A stretch of 64,000 bases of DNA from NCBI RefSeq assembly GCF_000380185.1, contig NZ_KB904748.1, positions 60,780 through 124,779 of the forward strand, written 5' to 3'. Both the position numbers and the translations under genes were made by a program. Source of the stretch: Thiofilum flexile DSM 14609. GTDB lineage: Bacteria > Pseudomonadota > Gammaproteobacteria > Thiotrichales > Thiotrichaceae. The notes below the pieces were generated by a model, which searched no databases, was not told where the DNA came from, and saw only the letters and a list, made by a program, of their open reading frames with translations. Shown piece by piece: positions 37,484 through 48,769 of the stretch (position 1 is the stretch's first letter; each line of letters opens with the position of its first letter).

Positions 37484-40393
37484 CTAAAATCCCATTCCTA
37501 TCTGCTCGTCAATATGACCGCTTTCGTGTGAGGCTGCTACTATGGCACTCCATGCGCTAATCAGCTCATTATATGCGCGTGCTTCTTCCGCCCATTTCTT
37601 ACGTTCGCATAGGGTGTAGAGGTGGTAGGCCAGTTGGCGGATGGCTTCACCACGTTCGGGCATACGCGCGAGTAGGGTTCCTGCTGCACTTTCACCTTGC
37701 TGATTGAGGGCGCGGATCAGGTGGTGGGTAGCCTCCCAGATTGGGGTACGGTTATCGGTTTCGGGGTTCCAGTCGCTGGGGTATTCTTGCCATTTTAGGA
37801 TGCGTACTTTACCGCTGCCTGATTCAATAATTCCGGCATCACGCACGCCATCAACCGAGGTTCCTTTGGCGCGTGCTAAGGTATCGGCTTCGCCGAATAC
37901 GCCAGTCGCCCAGCCGTATTGATCGAACCAGCTAGAGCAGAATAGGGTGTCAGCGTCGAAGTTGCCACTGTCAGGGCTGAGGTAGTCAGTGATTTCGCGG
38001 TTGATGAGGGTGAGGGCATCGTGAACGCTCATGGGGCTGCCGTCTTGGTTGAGTACGGCGGCGTATTGGGAGAAGATCGCCATGCCAGGGCCGATGGCAG
38101 CTTGGGCGAGGTCGACGGGGGCGATAGGGGAGCGTCCGCTTTCACCGCCGATCATGGTTTCTAGGGCTTCGGGCATGGTGTTGCGGAGTTCGCGTTGGAA
38201 GTCGCGGCGGGAGATGGTTTCGGCGTCAGCTTTGCGCTTGCGGCATACTAGTACAATGCTCGATGCTAGTGCATTGGTGCCATTACCAATTACACGCCCT
38301 TGCTTTTCTGTTCTCATTGGCCATGTGCCATCAATAGAAAATCCGGCTTTAATCACCGCCTCAAGAAATGTTTCCCAACCTGTACTGCTAGTGCTGTCGT
38401 TACTGGTTTCAGCTTGCTTGAAGGCATAATAAATGGAAATCGGAAAAGCTGGATGTGCCTGTTTTGCCAGATTACCAATAGCTTTGGTCATACCTTCCAT
38501 GAAAAAGGCTTCGGCGTTTTCTTTATTGCCATGGCGATAAGGTGTTGCTACTAGTTCTTCAGCTTTGGGTACAGCTATCGTTGCAAATAGATTGGGGTAA
38601 ATTGGTTTTAATGAGCGACGTAGCCAAACATAAAAGAAATCGGACAGGTCTGCATAGCCAATATTGTCGTAATAAGGTGGGTCAGTTGAAACTAATTTAT
38701 TGATAGTAATTGATTGAGATGAAGCGTCTACTTGAGATGTAAACCCTAAAGCTCTGTCGCTTTTCGGTAAGTTTAAAAGACTTTTCCAAACCCAATCTGA
38801 TGAGTTACCAATCCAGTTTCCACATGAATTTGAAAAAGGGTTTACCTCAGCATAATCCCAAACCATGGGTAAGGCTTGCCGCGCAAATGTATTTCTGGTC
38901 GCATCTACTTGATTTCGCCAAGAGGCTAGAGAACTCCACGCATCAGCTCCTCTACTAACTCCAAAACCAAGAAATACACAAAGAGCATCCCCGTAAGCCG
39001 TAGCTCCCAATCCCCCTGCATCAATCCCCACACCATCATCCGCCATACCTGCGGCTTTGGCATCGGCAATAACCTTGGTTCTGGCTTCCTGTACCAAATC
39101 CGAGAAAGTGGTGAGCGCAACAAGCTGGCGGGGAGTGAAGAGGTCGCCGAATGTATTTAATCCATAATTGGGTGTTTTAAAGTCTCTAGGGTTAACAGGC
39201 AAAGTATGTTCAGGCTTCCATGTTGGTTGGGCTTTCTTAGCTATATCAATCATATCTTGATTAGGAGAAATATAGACACGACCACCTTTGCCTTCAGCAA
39301 CGATTGCCATAAGCTTTTCGCTCATTCGTCCTGCCTGCCCTTGCTCACGAATATAGTTATAGTCTACAGGCACACCCGAAAATAAACACAAAAATGCGGA
39401 ACGTTTTCCTGCTGTTGTACCATCTTTGGCCTTGGCAGGCGGTTTGCCAGTACGAATGACAAATTGATATTGATCGCCATCAACAACAGGCTCCACCCAA
39501 GCTTCTTTACCTGCCTTACTGGAAAGAATAAAACTCGACACCAGTGGCACTTCCACATGCGAAAAAGCCGGATTAGGACTCTTCACAGTACGTGCCCATA
39601 ACCACGCAATCACAGTCAGCTTCTCACCCACATAAGGCTTAAGGTCAGCTCGTTCTTTCGCCATCTCCGCCGTGATTTCCACCTGCGGATACAAATGCCC
39701 AATACGCTTAAATGCCTCCTCGCGCATCCAGTGCCCATAGCGGCGCACATCCTCCGCCAGACCCCGCGCACCACTCCAGTCCTCCGCCAGCTTCCCCTGC
39801 TTTTCATCCGCTGGAATCGGCCCCACAGGTACACATCCGGCAAACTTGGGCGGGATTTCGATCATGGCTTTATTAATCATCACCGCCACCGGATTCAGAT
39901 CAGACGCATAGGCCTCCAGCCCCAGCCGCTGCGCCTCCAGCGGAATGGCTCCACCACCGGCAAACGGATCATGAAACGCAGGCAGCTTTTCTGGGTTAAA
40001 CAGCTCGGCTGCCTGCGGATGGTTACGATTTAGATGGCAGGTTTCGCGCCAGCTCTCCCAAATCGCATTCCGCGCCCGCTGTAAGACTTCCTCATTATTA
40101 GTATTCTCCCACTGCACCAGATCGCGGATAATCTGAAATAGCTTTTCGCGCTTAGCTTCAGCTTCCTTCTTGTTGACACCAAAACCCAGCTCACGCTGAT
40201 AACCCGGATCATTCACCAGTTGTGCAAACAATACGGCTCGTGCTGCGGCTAGCGGACGCCGCGCCCACCATAAATGTAAAGTAGACGGGTGCCCATGACG
40301 GATAGACTTTTCACGCGCGGCTGCGGCATTAATATCATCCAATGGCAAGGCAACTTCGATCAGTTTCTTCGGGGATTTGATAGGGGTTGTCAT
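37484..40393 (-). CDS. DUF1156 DNA methyltransferase
   Basis: This 969-residue protein has the DUF1156 N-terminus ([20 protein letters not shown], then [20 protein letters not shown]), a SAM-binding-type motif [13 protein letters not shown] at D142, and a catalytic [10 protein letters not shown] motif at D571. The order and motifs fit a beta-type amino-methyltransferase (N6-adenine or N4-cytosine). In related defence loci it marks host DNA as self. The start codon overlaps the stop of the HNH gene by one base (TAATG), so translation is coupled. The target sequence is not predictable. Confidence 0.88.
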   Translation of the reverse strand: MTTPIKSPKKLIEVALPLDDINAAAAREKSIRHGHPSTLHLWWARRPLAAARAVLFAQLVNDPGYQRELGFGVNKKEAEAKREKLFQIIRDLVQWENTNNEEVLQRARNAIWESWRETCHLNRNHPQAAELFNPEKLPAFHDPFAGGGAIPLEAQRLGLEAYASDLNPVAVMINKAMIEIPPKFAGCVPVGPIPADEKQGKLAEDWSGARGLAEDVRRYGHWMREEAFKRIGHLYPQVEITAEMAKERADLKPYVGEKLTVIAWLWARTVKSPNPAFSHVEVPLVSSFILSSKAGKEAWVEPVVDGDQYQFVIRTGKPPAKAKDGTTAGKRSAFLCLFSGVPVDYNYIREQGQAGRMSEKLMAIVAEGKGGRVYISPNQDMIDIAKKAQPTWKPEHTLPVNPRDFKTPNYGLNTFGDLFTPRQLVALTTFSDLVQEARTKVIADAKAAGMADDGVGIDAGGLGATAYGDALCVFLGFGVSRGADAWSSLASWRNQVDATRNTFARQALPMVWDYAEVNPFSNSCGNWIGNSSDWVWKSLLNLPKSDRALGFTSQVDASSQSITINKLVSTDPPYYDNIGYADLSDFFYVWLRRSLKPIYPNLFATIAVPKAEELVATPYRHGNKENAEAFFMEGMTKAIGNLAKQAHPAFPISIYYAFKQAETSNDSTSSTGWETFLEAVIKAGFSIDGTWPMRTEKQGRVIGNGTNALASSIVLVCRKRKADAETISRRDFQRELRNTMPEALETMIGGESGRSPIAPVDLAQAAIGPGMAIFSQYAAVLNQDGSPMSVHDALTLINREITDYLSPDSGNFDADTLFCSSWFDQYGWATGVFGEADTLARAKGTSVDGVRDAGIIESGSGKVRILKWQEYPSDWNPETDNRTPIWEATHHLIRALNQQGESAAGTLLARMPERGEAIRQLAYHLYTLCERKKWAEEARAYNELISAWSAIVAASHESGHIDEQIGMGF

Positions 40394-41052
40394 TAAGACT
40401 CGCTTTTTAAAATATGTTTAATGGCAGTTACAAACGGCAAATGCTCGACTGCCGCCAGCTCTTGCTGAAGCAACTCCAGCCATTCATCCTCATCCTCAGG
40501 AAAAGCGGCATACATAGCCGCCAAGTATTCTGCGGTTTCGATGTAACCTTTCACCACACTGGATCGCATCTGCCGTAACGCACCATGCTCTGCATCCAGA
40601 TTAAGAATCCACAAGGTTTCGGATGCTCTATGTTGTTCTACTGCTGATAATCCTTGGCGAATGGCAATACTGCCATCTACCACAAACAGGAAAAAATGCT
40701 CCGGGTCTTCAACATCCGGCTTGATCAGGTCTTCATGGGGATAAACACCGGATTCATCCTTATGCTTGCCACAGCTATCTTTTCGATTGCATGAGCCAAA
40801 CAGGTTTGTCCACTCAAATATTCCTTGAGGGTAACGACCTCGTTGCCGAAAATGTTCAATATGTGCGTCATAGTGCTCACCAGACCTTGACAAAGCATTT
40901 TCACAATACGCACAGCGGCCTTGCTGCATCTTGTCCAGCTTTTCCCAGATTTCCGACTTTTCGGCGGATGATACCTCATCCCATTGGTTGCGACCATGAC
41001 GATAGCGGGACAAACAGTCCGGTGCTTCATCTGGTCTGGTCAGCTTATGCAT
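40393..41052 (-). CDS. ptuB: HNH nuclease, Septu PtuB-like (TIGR02646 type)
   Basis: This 219-residue HNH endonuclease has zinc cysteines C47-x2-C50 (CAYC), active-site-type H64-x-E-H67 in AHIEHFRQ, then C88 and C94 with H97 in [13 protein letters not shown]. The layout is that of the small TIGR02646 proteins that pair with an AAA ATPase as PtuB of the Septu system. The ATPase gene ends 2 bp upstream, and the methylase gene starts inside its stop. Assignment to Septu is by architecture, not by a search. Confidence 0.8.
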   Translation of the reverse strand: MHKLTRPDEAPDCLSRYRHGRNQWDEVSSAEKSEIWEKLDKMQQGRCAYCENALSRSGEHYDAHIEHFRQRGRYPQGIFEWTNLFGSCNRKDSCGKHKDESGVYPHEDLIKPDVEDPEHFFLFVVDGSIAIRQGLSAVEQHRASETLWILNLDAEHGALRQMRSSVVKGYIETAEYLAAMYAAFPEDEDEWLELLQQELAAVEHLPFVTAIKHILKSES

Positions 41053-41054
41053 GT

Positions 41055-42365
41055 TTATCCAGCCCTTTTGGTTGGCAATTTCTTCTTCATTGCCATCAGC
41101 CGGATCAGCCGCTCACATTCCAGCATAGCGGGATGTTCCTTGCCAAAATGTGCATCAAGCTTTTGACGTAATTCCAAACCTTGTTCCGACTCGTGCTGGT
41201 ATTGCTGAATCAATGCCTTGTATTTACTAAGCCAATGCGCTTGTTCAATATCTGGCACAGGATCAACCGTCTGGATATTTGCCAGAATATCAGCACTGGG
41301 CAATCCTTGCGTTTGCAATTCAGGTGTTCTGACAGTCTCGTTTCCAAGAATGCGGATACACCTAGCAGGAACCGTGGACAAAACCTGTGGGCTGTGAGTC
41401 GTGACGATAAACTGGATGTTGGGGAACGCATTTTGCAGCGAGGCAATCACTTTTTGTTGCCAGACTGGGTGCAAGTGCATATCCACCTCGTCGATCATGA
41501 CGATGCCGGGGGAATCAATGGATGCCTTGTGACCAAGCTGAGGGTTGAGCTTGGTACAACGCCACGCCAGATCAGCTGCCAGCGAAATCATAGCGCGAAC
41601 CCCATCACTTAGCAGGCCAACCGGCAAAATACCGTGATCAGGGTGCTGCATTGCCAGCTCTTCATGCTGGGAACTGTAATGGAAATTGCTCCAACCTTCA
41701 TCCGCCAAAAGATTATCCACAGTAGCTTGAATGTTCTTAACCTGAGCAGGCAGCGTACTTTTTTCATAGCCAGGTGTTGTCTCCTGCTGCCACAAGTTCA
41801 GTGTTGCCTTTGCCATCCATTGTTGGACTTGCACGAAATTGGAGGCAGATGATAAACAGTCTTCATAGCCCATTGAGCGGCTCTCAGACAAAACCGCCTT
41901 GCGATTCATATTTTTGTGGGCTTTCCATAAACGTCCGGTGCCGTAGTATGCCACCACGGGCAGGACTTCATCGCTGAATTCGCGCATGCTAGCCTGCAAG
42001 CGTTTGCCGTAGTCAGTCAATGCGCTGGCATCCTTGATGGTGGTTTTGTTTTTAGGCCCCATCAATTGCCGCAGGATATAGAGTTCAGGCTGTAAAAAGC
42101 TGGCTTCAATTTTTACCGGATACTGCTGCTCATTGGCGCTCCGCTCCATCGTGGAAACATGACGGGCATCACTACGCTCGATATGATTGGCTTTGCCCAG
42201 ATCAAATGCACCAACAAAGGTGCCAAGAGCAATGGTGGCGGCATCCAGCAGCGTGGTTTTGCCCTGACCATTCCGCGCTACGATAACTGTTAGTTGTGAA
42301 TCGAAATCAATACTCAAGTCAGCGAAGCGACGGAAGTTTTTTAGCTGCAGGGTTTTCAATTTCAT
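41055..42365 (-). CDS. ptuA: AAA ATPase, Septu PtuA-like
   Basis: This 436-residue SMC/Rad50-like ATPase has Walker A A30-RNGQGKTT-38 after [14 protein letters not shown], and Walker [15 protein letters not shown] with the D-loop-like region and [13 protein letters not shown] (H-loop) following. In Septu, PtuA forms a complex with PtuB and nucleotide depletion controls the nuclease. This protein is shorter than many PtuA proteins. It overlaps the helicase stop by 4 bp (ATGA) and precedes the HNH gene by 2 bp, so the three are surely co-translated. Confidence 0.8.
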   Translation of the reverse strand: MKLKTLQLKNFRRFADLSIDFDSQLTVIVARNGQGKTTLLDAATIALGTFVGAFDLGKANHIERSDARHVSTMERSANEQQYPVKIEASFLQPELYILRQLMGPKNKTTIKDASALTDYGKRLQASMREFSDEVLPVVAYYGTGRLWKAHKNMNRKAVLSESRSMGYEDCLSSASNFVQVQQWMAKATLNLWQQETTPGYEKSTLPAQVKNIQATVDNLLADEGWSNFHYSSQHEELAMQHPDHGILPVGLLSDGVRAMISLAADLAWRCTKLNPQLGHKASIDSPGIVMIDEVDMHLHPVWQQKVIASLQNAFPNIQFIVTTHSPQVLSTVPARCIRILGNETVRTPELQTQGLPSADILANIQTVDPVPDIEQAHWLSKYKALIQQYQHESEQGLELRQKLDAHFGKEHPAMLECERLIRLMAMKKKLPTKRAG

Positions 42366-45300
42366 AGGGTTTGCTCCGGTTTGACCGCCTTATAAAGAAA
42401 CTCATTTAGATCATAGTTGACACTCGCCACCCCAAAATCAGGCTCAGATTTGAAGGGATTGGTAATATAAAAAGGACCTTCATAATCATCACCCTCCACC
42501 AACACAATAGCCAATAGAAACTTAGCGGCCTGATTGAGTGCATAAATAATCTCATTCCGGCTGACGGTGATAGTATTTTGTCCTTTAGCACGTCCTTTCA
42601 CTTCAATATGGCGATCAGGGAGCAATGAACCATCAGAGTTAACAGGGGGGCGAGAGGTAATATCCCAGCCACATTTTTCCGCTGAAACATCCTTGGTCGT
42701 AAAACCTAAAGCCTGCTCCGCTCGTATCACCGCTTGCATAGCAATGTGTTCAATACGACTACGGGCCACAGTATCTACTGAAAATTGTGTGTCACCTTGA
42801 CGTTGAGCCAATAAGCCCTGAGGAATAATCAAAGCACCCCCGACAACCATAGGAGTACTCGATACCACATGACGCATTAGCTCTAACTCGCGCTCACGAT
42901 CTTTTAAGCGCTCGCTCAATTCCTCCGCTTTCAGTCGAAATTGCTCTGGTGTAATGTGAGGTTGTTTGCCAGCAGCCACCTCTTCTTTGAGTTTTAAATA
43001 GCGATCTTGCTGGTAATTGATTTCTTTGACCAAGCGCTCACGTACTGCTTGATGAATTTTCTCCGCTTGCTTTATCCGTCGTGCATGTATTTCCTGATAA
43101 TGAGCTGGTACTAATTCGCGTGAAGCATAATCCAGCGCTACACTATCTAAGTTATTTTGTAACCATGTAGCATTGATGACATCCGGAATAAGACTTAAAT
43201 CGTAAGGTGTAATCGCTAATAAATCTAAATGGGGCGCATACCCTGCATGATAAGCCTGACCTTGAGGATCAATTAATACGAACTGTAAACGCCGCGATAC
43301 CTCTTTACCCACACCACCCGATTCACGTATAGCGTGATTGAGAATAAATAAAACTTTTGGGCTAGTGCTGTAGTCATTAGGGTCAACTAAAATAGCACCT
43401 TGCTTTAGTTTAGGTTGATACGCTTCTAAAATTAAATCTGTACAGGCTGACATTAAAGGATGAGCCGGATGAATTAAATCCGCCATTACTTTACCGATGG
43501 GTCGCACTAGTTGTTTTTCAAAACAAATACGCTCGTATTTTTTTAAGACAGGGGTGCGGGATTTACCAATACGTCTATCTCGCTCACGAATAGCGCTAGG
43601 TACATTACGAATCTCATAGCGTCCTGCTTCTCGTGGGCGCAATTCACCACCTAGGTGCTGGAAGGCTGCGGTAAAAAAAGCACGAATGAAATAGGGTTGT
43701 AGTTTGCGTGCTTCGGCTTTTTCCATTTCCTCTTTAACTGTATATAAATCCTCTAAAGTCATATGCTGCTCTACTAGAGCATTACGGCGCATAATTTCTT
43801 TTAAGTGTTGAGTATCTAGTGCGCCCTCAATAACTTGATTCATTTGATTACGAACATCAGGATCTTCTCCATAACGAATCGCCTTTACTAATAAGTCTTT
43901 TAATGAAACGTTATCAAAAGCCTCTCCTAATACATCAAATACTTTGCCACCTAATGCGGCACGTTCAACCTCGATTTTTTCAAATAATTTTTGAAACACC
44001 GCACCTTCACGAGTCTGATTCGCTACAATATTCCATAAGTGACACACTTCAGTTTGACCAATACGGTGAATCCTACCAAAGCGTTGCTCTAAACGATTAG
44101 GATTCCACGGCAAATCATAATTCACCATGAGATTGGCGTTTTGTAAATTGACACCCTCACCTGCAGCATCTGTAGCGACTAGAACTAATACGTCGGGATC
44201 ATTCCGGAATTCTTCTTGAGTTTTGCGGCGCTCATCACGATTAGTCCCTCCATAAATGACACGTACCGCATTGGGATTGGCTAATACATCGCTAATACGT
44301 GTTTTTAAATAAACTAAAGTATCTTTATGCTCAGTAAACACAATCAGCTTGCGTCGATTACCATTGGCAGTAAACATTTCGGGGCGCTCTTGTAATAGTG
44401 CTGAGAGCTGTTCCCATTTTTTATCATTACCCGAGCGGACTACTTCTAAAGCTTGTTGTTCTAAGGCTTTTAAGCTAATGATTTCGGCCTCTAGCTCTTG
44501 AATCGTTTCGGAGGCGGTCGCTTGGTCAACAACTTGTTCGGTGTATAGCTCATAGTCTTCGGCATTAAGCTCTTCGTCTAACTCATCAAAATTTTCAGGT
44601 AAGTCGAGTTTAATAGTTCTTTTAACCGCATAACCATCCTCACAGGTTTCAGCCACTTGATTGTTGAAATTAGTTTTGCCACGCGCTTGTTGTTTGGTTT
44701 CCTCTAGGCGTTGCTCTAGACGTTTATGGCGGCGTTTTAGCGATTGATAAATGGCTTCAGGACTAGAGGCGAGGCGGCGTTGTAGCTGAGTTAAGGCAAA
44801 GCCGATAGTGTTTTTTTGTTTACCATTGAGCTTATCCGCCCGATTCATTTCATTGCGTACATAATCGGTTACACGTTCGTATAAAGCTTCTTCTAAAGGT
44901 GATAGTTGATAATTAGCAGTATAAGCACGACGCTCAGGAAAGAGTTTTGTACCATCAAATTTTAGTAACTCTTCTTTCACCATGCGGCGCATTAAGTCAG
45001 AGACATCAACTTTATGTACACCATCCCGAAACTTACCATAGAAACGATCAGTATCTAATAAAGAGAGCCAGATTTGAAAATCAGCTTCTTTACCATTGTG
45101 TGGAGTAGCTGTCATTAAGAGAAAGTGGCGAGTAATGGAACCTAATAGTTCTCCTAAAATAAAGCGTTTAGTTTTATTAATACTATCCCCAAAATAATTA
45201 GCTGAGAGCTTATGTGCTTCATCAACAATAATTAAATCCCACTCGGTTAGTTTTAGCTTTTCTTGATAGCCCTGATTTCGTGATAGCTGATCTAAACGGC

Positions 45301-45910
45301 AAATAAGCTGATCAGCTTCGTCAAAATAATTACCGGAGGCACATTGCTCTTGTTTTTCATGGCTAAAGATTTCAAAAGTGACGCCGAATTTTTCGAGTAA
45401 CTCATCTTGCCATTGTTCGGTTAAAGAACCCGGTGATATAATTAAAATACGCTTAGCATCGGCTCGCATGAGTAGCTCACGAATTAATAAGCCCGCCATA
45501 ATGGTTTTACCCGCACCCGGATCGTCAGCTAGTACAAAACGTAGGGGCTGTTTAGGTAGCATAGCCTCATATACTGCTGAAATCTGATGGGGTAAGGGTT
45601 CGACATTAGAGGTATGTACAGCCATCATAGGGTCAAATAAAGCAGCCTGAGAAATACGATAGGCCTCTAAACCTAATTTAAAGTGCTCTCCCTCAGCATT
45701 AAAGGCCCAAGAGCGCTCTGCTTGAGCAAGCGATAATCGTGCCTCATCGGAGCGAAATAGCATTTGCTCCCCTAACCCCCCTTTGCTGTCCTTGTAATAA
45801 ACCGTAAGCGCTGTATCACTAATAGGAACTACTTGAATAATTTGAACAATATCATCATTCTTGATGCCACGAATTTGACTATTTTGTTGAATTTCTTCGA
45901 GTTTTAACAT
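42362..45910 (-). CDS. SNF2-type helicase with C-terminal DUF3883
   Basis: This 1182-residue SNF2/superfamily-2 ATPase has Walker [13 protein letters not shown] (129-140) and the DEAH-type box [10 protein letters not shown], with the second RecA-like lobe around [15 protein letters not shown] and RIHRIGQT. The last about 160 residues (from [19 protein letters not shown]) match DUF3883, a domain related to restriction-type nuclease folds, with IEVKGRA as a possible D/E-x-K remnant. It resembles the DrmD-type helicases of DISARM-related loci. It is the first gene of the operon; the promoter should lie in 45911-46000. Confidence 0.85.
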   Translation of the reverse strand: MLKLEEIQQNSQIRGIKNDDIVQIIQVVPISDTALTVYYKDSKGGLGEQMLFRSDEARLSLAQAERSWAFNAEGEHFKLGLEAYRISQAALFDPMMAVHTSNVEPLPHQISAVYEAMLPKQPLRFVLADDPGAGKTIMAGLLIRELLMRADAKRILIISPGSLTEQWQDELLEKFGVTFEIFSHEKQEQCASGNYFDEADQLICRLDQLSRNQGYQEKLKLTEWDLIIVDEAHKLSANYFGDSINKTKRFILGELLGSITRHFLLMTATPHNGKEADFQIWLSLLDTDRFYGKFRDGVHKVDVSDLMRRMVKEELLKFDGTKLFPERRAYTANYQLSPLEEALYERVTDYVRNEMNRADKLNGKQKNTIGFALTQLQRRLASSPEAIYQSLKRRHKRLEQRLEETKQQARGKTNFNNQVAETCEDGYAVKRTIKLDLPENFDELDEELNAEDYELYTEQVVDQATASETIQELEAEIISLKALEQQALEVVRSGNDKKWEQLSALLQERPEMFTANGNRRKLIVFTEHKDTLVYLKTRISDVLANPNAVRVIYGGTNRDERRKTQEEFRNDPDVLVLVATDAAGEGVNLQNANLMVNYDLPWNPNRLEQRFGRIHRIGQTEVCHLWNIVANQTREGAVFQKLFEKIEVERAALGGKVFDVLGEAFDNVSLKDLLVKAIRYGEDPDVRNQMNQVIEGALDTQHLKEIMRRNALVEQHMTLEDLYTVKEEMEKAEARKLQPYFIRAFFTAAFQHLGGELRPREAGRYEIRNVPSAIRERDRRIGKSRTPVLKKYERICFEKQLVRPIGKVMADLIHPAHPLMSACTDLILEAYQPKLKQGAILVDPNDYSTSPKVLFILNHAIRESGGVGKEVSRRLQFVLIDPQGQAYHAGYAPHLDLLAITPYDLSLIPDVINATWLQNNLDSVALDYASRELVPAHYQEIHARRIKQAEKIHQAVRERLVKEINYQQDRYLKLKEEVAAGKQPHITPEQFRLKAEELSERLKDRERELELMRHVVSSTPMVVGGALIIPQGLLAQRQGDTQFSVDTVARSRIEHIAMQAVIRAEQALGFTTKDVSAEKCGWDITSRPPVNSDGSLLPDRHIEVKGRAKGQNTITVSRNEIIYALNQAAKFLLAIVLVEGDDYEGPFYITNPFKSEPDFGVASVNYDLNEFLYKAVKPEQTL

Positions 45911-46181
45911 GAGGGCTTTAAGATGGAAGTAGCTAGTTAAGGTGAAGAATTATAGATGACCGTTCAGTTAAAAGTAAGGGTCTTGTTCCAGGTTGGATAG
46001 ATAAGGAAGTAGTTAGGTATGGTATTTGCCGCTTGAGCCAAATGTGATTGGAGTTTGCTGGCTTTCTTCGGTTTGGTGGGTGCAAAGAAGGCTTATCATT
46101 CCCTGGCTTGAGCCTGAGCGAGATTACAGCGCTCTAATGTGCCAACGGATGAAAGGTCTATTGGCACTCAGATAGCGAAGG

Positions 46182-47669
46182 TTACTCACACCCCATAAAC
46201 ACATGCGCAAGCGTAATACGTGGTTTAGTCGTATTCGAGGAAGGTGTAGCTTCTGGCTCGGTAGTGGCACCCTTTTTGGTTTTAGTGGGCGTTGGCGTGA
46301 CAGTAGCCTCTGCTGGAGCCGCTTCACTCTTGGCTTCTACTACAGGAGGGGTTTCTTCCGAAATAGGGGCTAAGGGTACTCGTGCCGCCTGTGGTGTTGA
46401 ACGTGGGGTACGTTCCCGACGTGGCTCACGTTCCCGCGTTTTGGATTCAGAAGCTTCTCGTTGGCGTTTTGGATTCGCACTACGACTAGGCAGTTGAACA
46501 CCTTCTAACCATGTAGGATCAATAGCACTAACTGGAATGACCTTATCTGTATAAGCCTCAATCTCCGGCAAATAAAACGCGGTATCTTCACAGGCAAAAC
46601 TATGCGCCTCACCTGATGCGCCTGCCCGTGCGGTGCGTCCAATGCGATGGACATAATCTTCGGCGATTTGCGGCAAATCAAAATTAAACACATGAGTTAC
46701 ATCGCTAATATGCAACCCTCGTGCAGCCACATCAGTCGCAATCAGAATTTGGTATTTGCCTTCCTCAAAGTCTTTTAATAAGCGCTCGCGGCGTGATTGA
46801 CGCACATCACCCGAAATTAATCCCGCACTAATGCGATTACTACGCAGATAATCATAAACTTTTTCAGCACCGTATTTAGTATTCACAAACACAATGGCGC
46901 GAAACGGATTAAGATGGCGAATTAGGCCAATTAGGAGCGGGATTTTTTCTTTATTGGCAGGGAAGTAAAGATGCTCAGTAATATTCGCCGCACTCACTGT
47001 TTGCGATTCGATTTTAACCGGCACCGGGTTATCCATATGCTCATAAGCAAGTTCCAGTACTTTTTGGGATAAAGTAGCCGAGAAAAGCATATTCAGGCGT
47101 TCAGTAGGGGCGGGTAGTTTACGCAATAAATAGCGTACATCCTGAATAAAGCCCATATCAAACATGCGATCCGCTTCGTCTAATACCAGTGCTTGAGCGC
47201 GATCTAGACGAAATACGCCTTGTTTGTAATAGTCAATAATGCGTCCGGGTGTGCCTATGAGCACATCCACCGTGCTTTCAAATTGACGGCGTTGTTTATC
47301 ATACCCTGCACCACCATACACTAATACCGAACGCAGGCCGGTATGCCGTCCTAATTCTTCCGCATCACGCGCTACTTGAATAGCCAGTTCACGCGTAGGG
47401 GCGAGAATAAGGCAGCGCACATCGCCGGGCTGTGGATCAGCGAGGGGGTGGGTCAGTAAATGTTGAAAAATGGAAACTAAAAAAGCACCTGTTTTACCCG
47501 TTCCGGTTTGCGCCTGCCCTGTTACATCTTGACCTTGTAAGGTATAGGGGAGGGTAGCCGCTTGAATGCGTGAGCATTGAGTAAAGCCACTTTCGTGCAA
47601 AGAGCGGAGGAGTTCGGGATGAAGCGCAAAGGCGTCAAACCGTATGTCACTTAAATATTGATTATCCAT
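46182..47669 (-). CDS. rhlB: DEAD-box RNA helicase RhlB-like
   Basis: This 495-residue ATP-dependent RNA helicase has Q-motif region GFTQCSRIQAATLP, motif I AQTGTGKTGAF, motif Ia PTRELAIQ, DEAD box VLDEADRMFDMGF, SAT (MLFSATLSQ), and motif VI HRIGRTARAG. The stretch IGTPGRIIDYYKQGVFRLD is close to RhlB, the degradosome helicase. After about residue 385 it has a long low-complexity tail rich in E, R, P, T and A, possibly for RNA or RNase E binding. A GTGCCAA/TTGGCAC hairpin (46139-46167) follows it without a T-run. The 271-bp gap to the helicase gene shows no other gene. Confidence 0.9.
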   Translation of the reverse strand: MDNQYLSDIRFDAFALHPELLRSLHESGFTQCSRIQAATLPYTLQGQDVTGQAQTGTGKTGAFLVSIFQHLLTHPLADPQPGDVRCLILAPTRELAIQVARDAEELGRHTGLRSVLVYGGAGYDKQRRQFESTVDVLIGTPGRIIDYYKQGVFRLDRAQALVLDEADRMFDMGFIQDVRYLLRKLPAPTERLNMLFSATLSQKVLELAYEHMDNPVPVKIESQTVSAANITEHLYFPANKEKIPLLIGLIRHLNPFRAIVFVNTKYGAEKVYDYLRSNRISAGLISGDVRQSRRERLLKDFEEGKYQILIATDVAARGLHISDVTHVFNFDLPQIAEDYVHRIGRTARAGASGEAHSFACEDTAFYLPEIEAYTDKVIPVSAIDPTWLEGVQLPSRSANPKRQREASESKTREREPRRERTPRSTPQAARVPLAPISEETPPVVEAKSEAAPAEATVTPTPTKTKKGATTEPEATPSSNTTKPRITLAHVFMGCE

Positions 47670-47732
47670 GCCTTAAGCATATCACACTTTAATTTTGAAT
47701 CAGATAGCCGCCCATAGACCTCAGTATTGAAT

Positions 47733-47836
47733 AAAGTCAAAGGGTCTTGCTTCCGCAGTCGTTGTGAATACATCCTTGTACGCTACAAGGATACATCCAT
47801 ACCGCCAAGACTGCTCCAGCAAGACCCTTTGACTTT
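47733..47836. repeat. Intergenic palindromic repeat, copy D with divergent arms
   Basis: A perfect 19-bp terminal palindrome (AAAGTCAAAGGGTCTTGCT against AGCAAGACCCTTTGACTTT) encloses a core that still matches the family (CGCAGTCGTTGTGAATAC, TGTACGCTACAAGG, GCCAAGACTGCTCC). The arms differ from the other copies at several places, yet both arms agree with each other. It lies between rhlB and the divergent ferredoxin-NADP reductase gene. Confidence 0.85.
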
Positions 47837-47947
47837 CATAATATCTATAAGCGGGTCAATATAATGACATACAAAGCACCATCTTGCCATTAATGGATTA
47901 TTTTAGTAGGTTGTGCCTTTCTATTATTGACCTAGGTAGTTAGCTCC

Positions 47948-48730
47948 ATGAGCACCAGCCCTTATATCACTGAAACAGTGACCGATATAACCCATTGGAA
48001 TGAAACATTATTCTCTTTTCGCACCACGCGCAATCAAGGCTTTCGTTTTCTCAATGGTCAATTTGTCATGATGGGGCTAGAGGTGGAGGGAAAACCACTG
48101 ACGCGTGCTTATAGTATTGCTAGTGCGAATCATGAGGACTTTTTAGAGTTCTTTAGCATTAAAGTCCAAGACGGCAAACTCACTTCACGTCTACAGCATT
48201 TGCAAGTAGGGGATTTGGTTTATGTCAGCCGTAAACCGACCGGGACTCTAGTTTTGCGTGATTTAAAGCCGGGCAAGCGCTTATTTTTATTTGCCACCGG
48301 CACCGGGTTAGCGCCCTTTATGAGTTTGGTACATGACCCTGAAATGTATGAGCAGTTTGAGCAGATTATTCTGCTGCATGGGGTGCGTTGGAAAAGTGAG
48401 CTGGCTTATAAAGACTATCTAGAGCAGACCTTGCCCGCCCATGAGTTTTTAGGTGAAGAAGTGCGGGAGAAGCTTATTTATTATCCTGCTGTGACGCGTG
48501 AGTCCTTTATTCATCATGGGCGTTTAACCGCGTTGGTGCAGTCGGGTGAGTTATTTAAGCATATTGGGCAAGAGCCTTTGAATCCTGAAACTGATCGCGC
48601 CATGATTTGTGGAAGCCCTGCGATGTTAGAGGATATTAGCCACATGCTAAATAACTACGGTTTTCACATGTCACCACGCCAAGGCGAGATGGGGGATTAT
48701 GTGATTGAGCGGGCTTTTGTGGAGAAGTAG
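47948..48730 (+). CDS. fpr: Ferredoxin-NADP+ reductase, second copy
   Basis: This 260-residue FNR has FAD-binding RAYSIASANHEDF and NADP-binding ATGTGLAPFMSLV, and ends AMICGSPAMLEDISHML with the typical GSP motif and a C-terminal VIERAFVEK. It resembles enteric Fpr (about 248 residues), which is tied to oxidative-stress and Fe-S metabolism, more than the copy at 27733. It is convergent with the CysB-like regulator gene. Partner ferredoxin or flavodoxin unknown. Confidence 0.9.
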   Translation: MSTSPYITETVTDITHWNETLFSFRTTRNQGFRFLNGQFVMMGLEVEGKPLTRAYSIASANHEDFLEFFSIKVQDGKLTSRLQHLQVGDLVYVSRKPTGTLVLRDLKPGKRLFLFATGTGLAPFMSLVHDPEMYEQFEQIILLHGVRWKSELAYKDYLEQTLPAHEFLGEEVREKLIYYPAVTRESFIHHGRLTALVQSGELFKHIGQEPLNPETDRAMICGSPAMLEDISHMLNNYGFHMSPRQGEMGDYVIERAFVEK

Positions 48731-48769
48731 TACTCTAGGCGGGCTTAATGAGGCTAAACGGTGTTGGAT

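Noticed and set aside
34582..45910. Canonical DISARM system
   Set aside because: Methylase and helicase fit, but the DUF1998 and phospholipase-D genes are missing, so the name is not used.
46264..46497. Plus-strand frame within the rhlB tail region
   Set aside because: It is antisense to the low-complexity tail of RhlB, with no ribosome-binding site.
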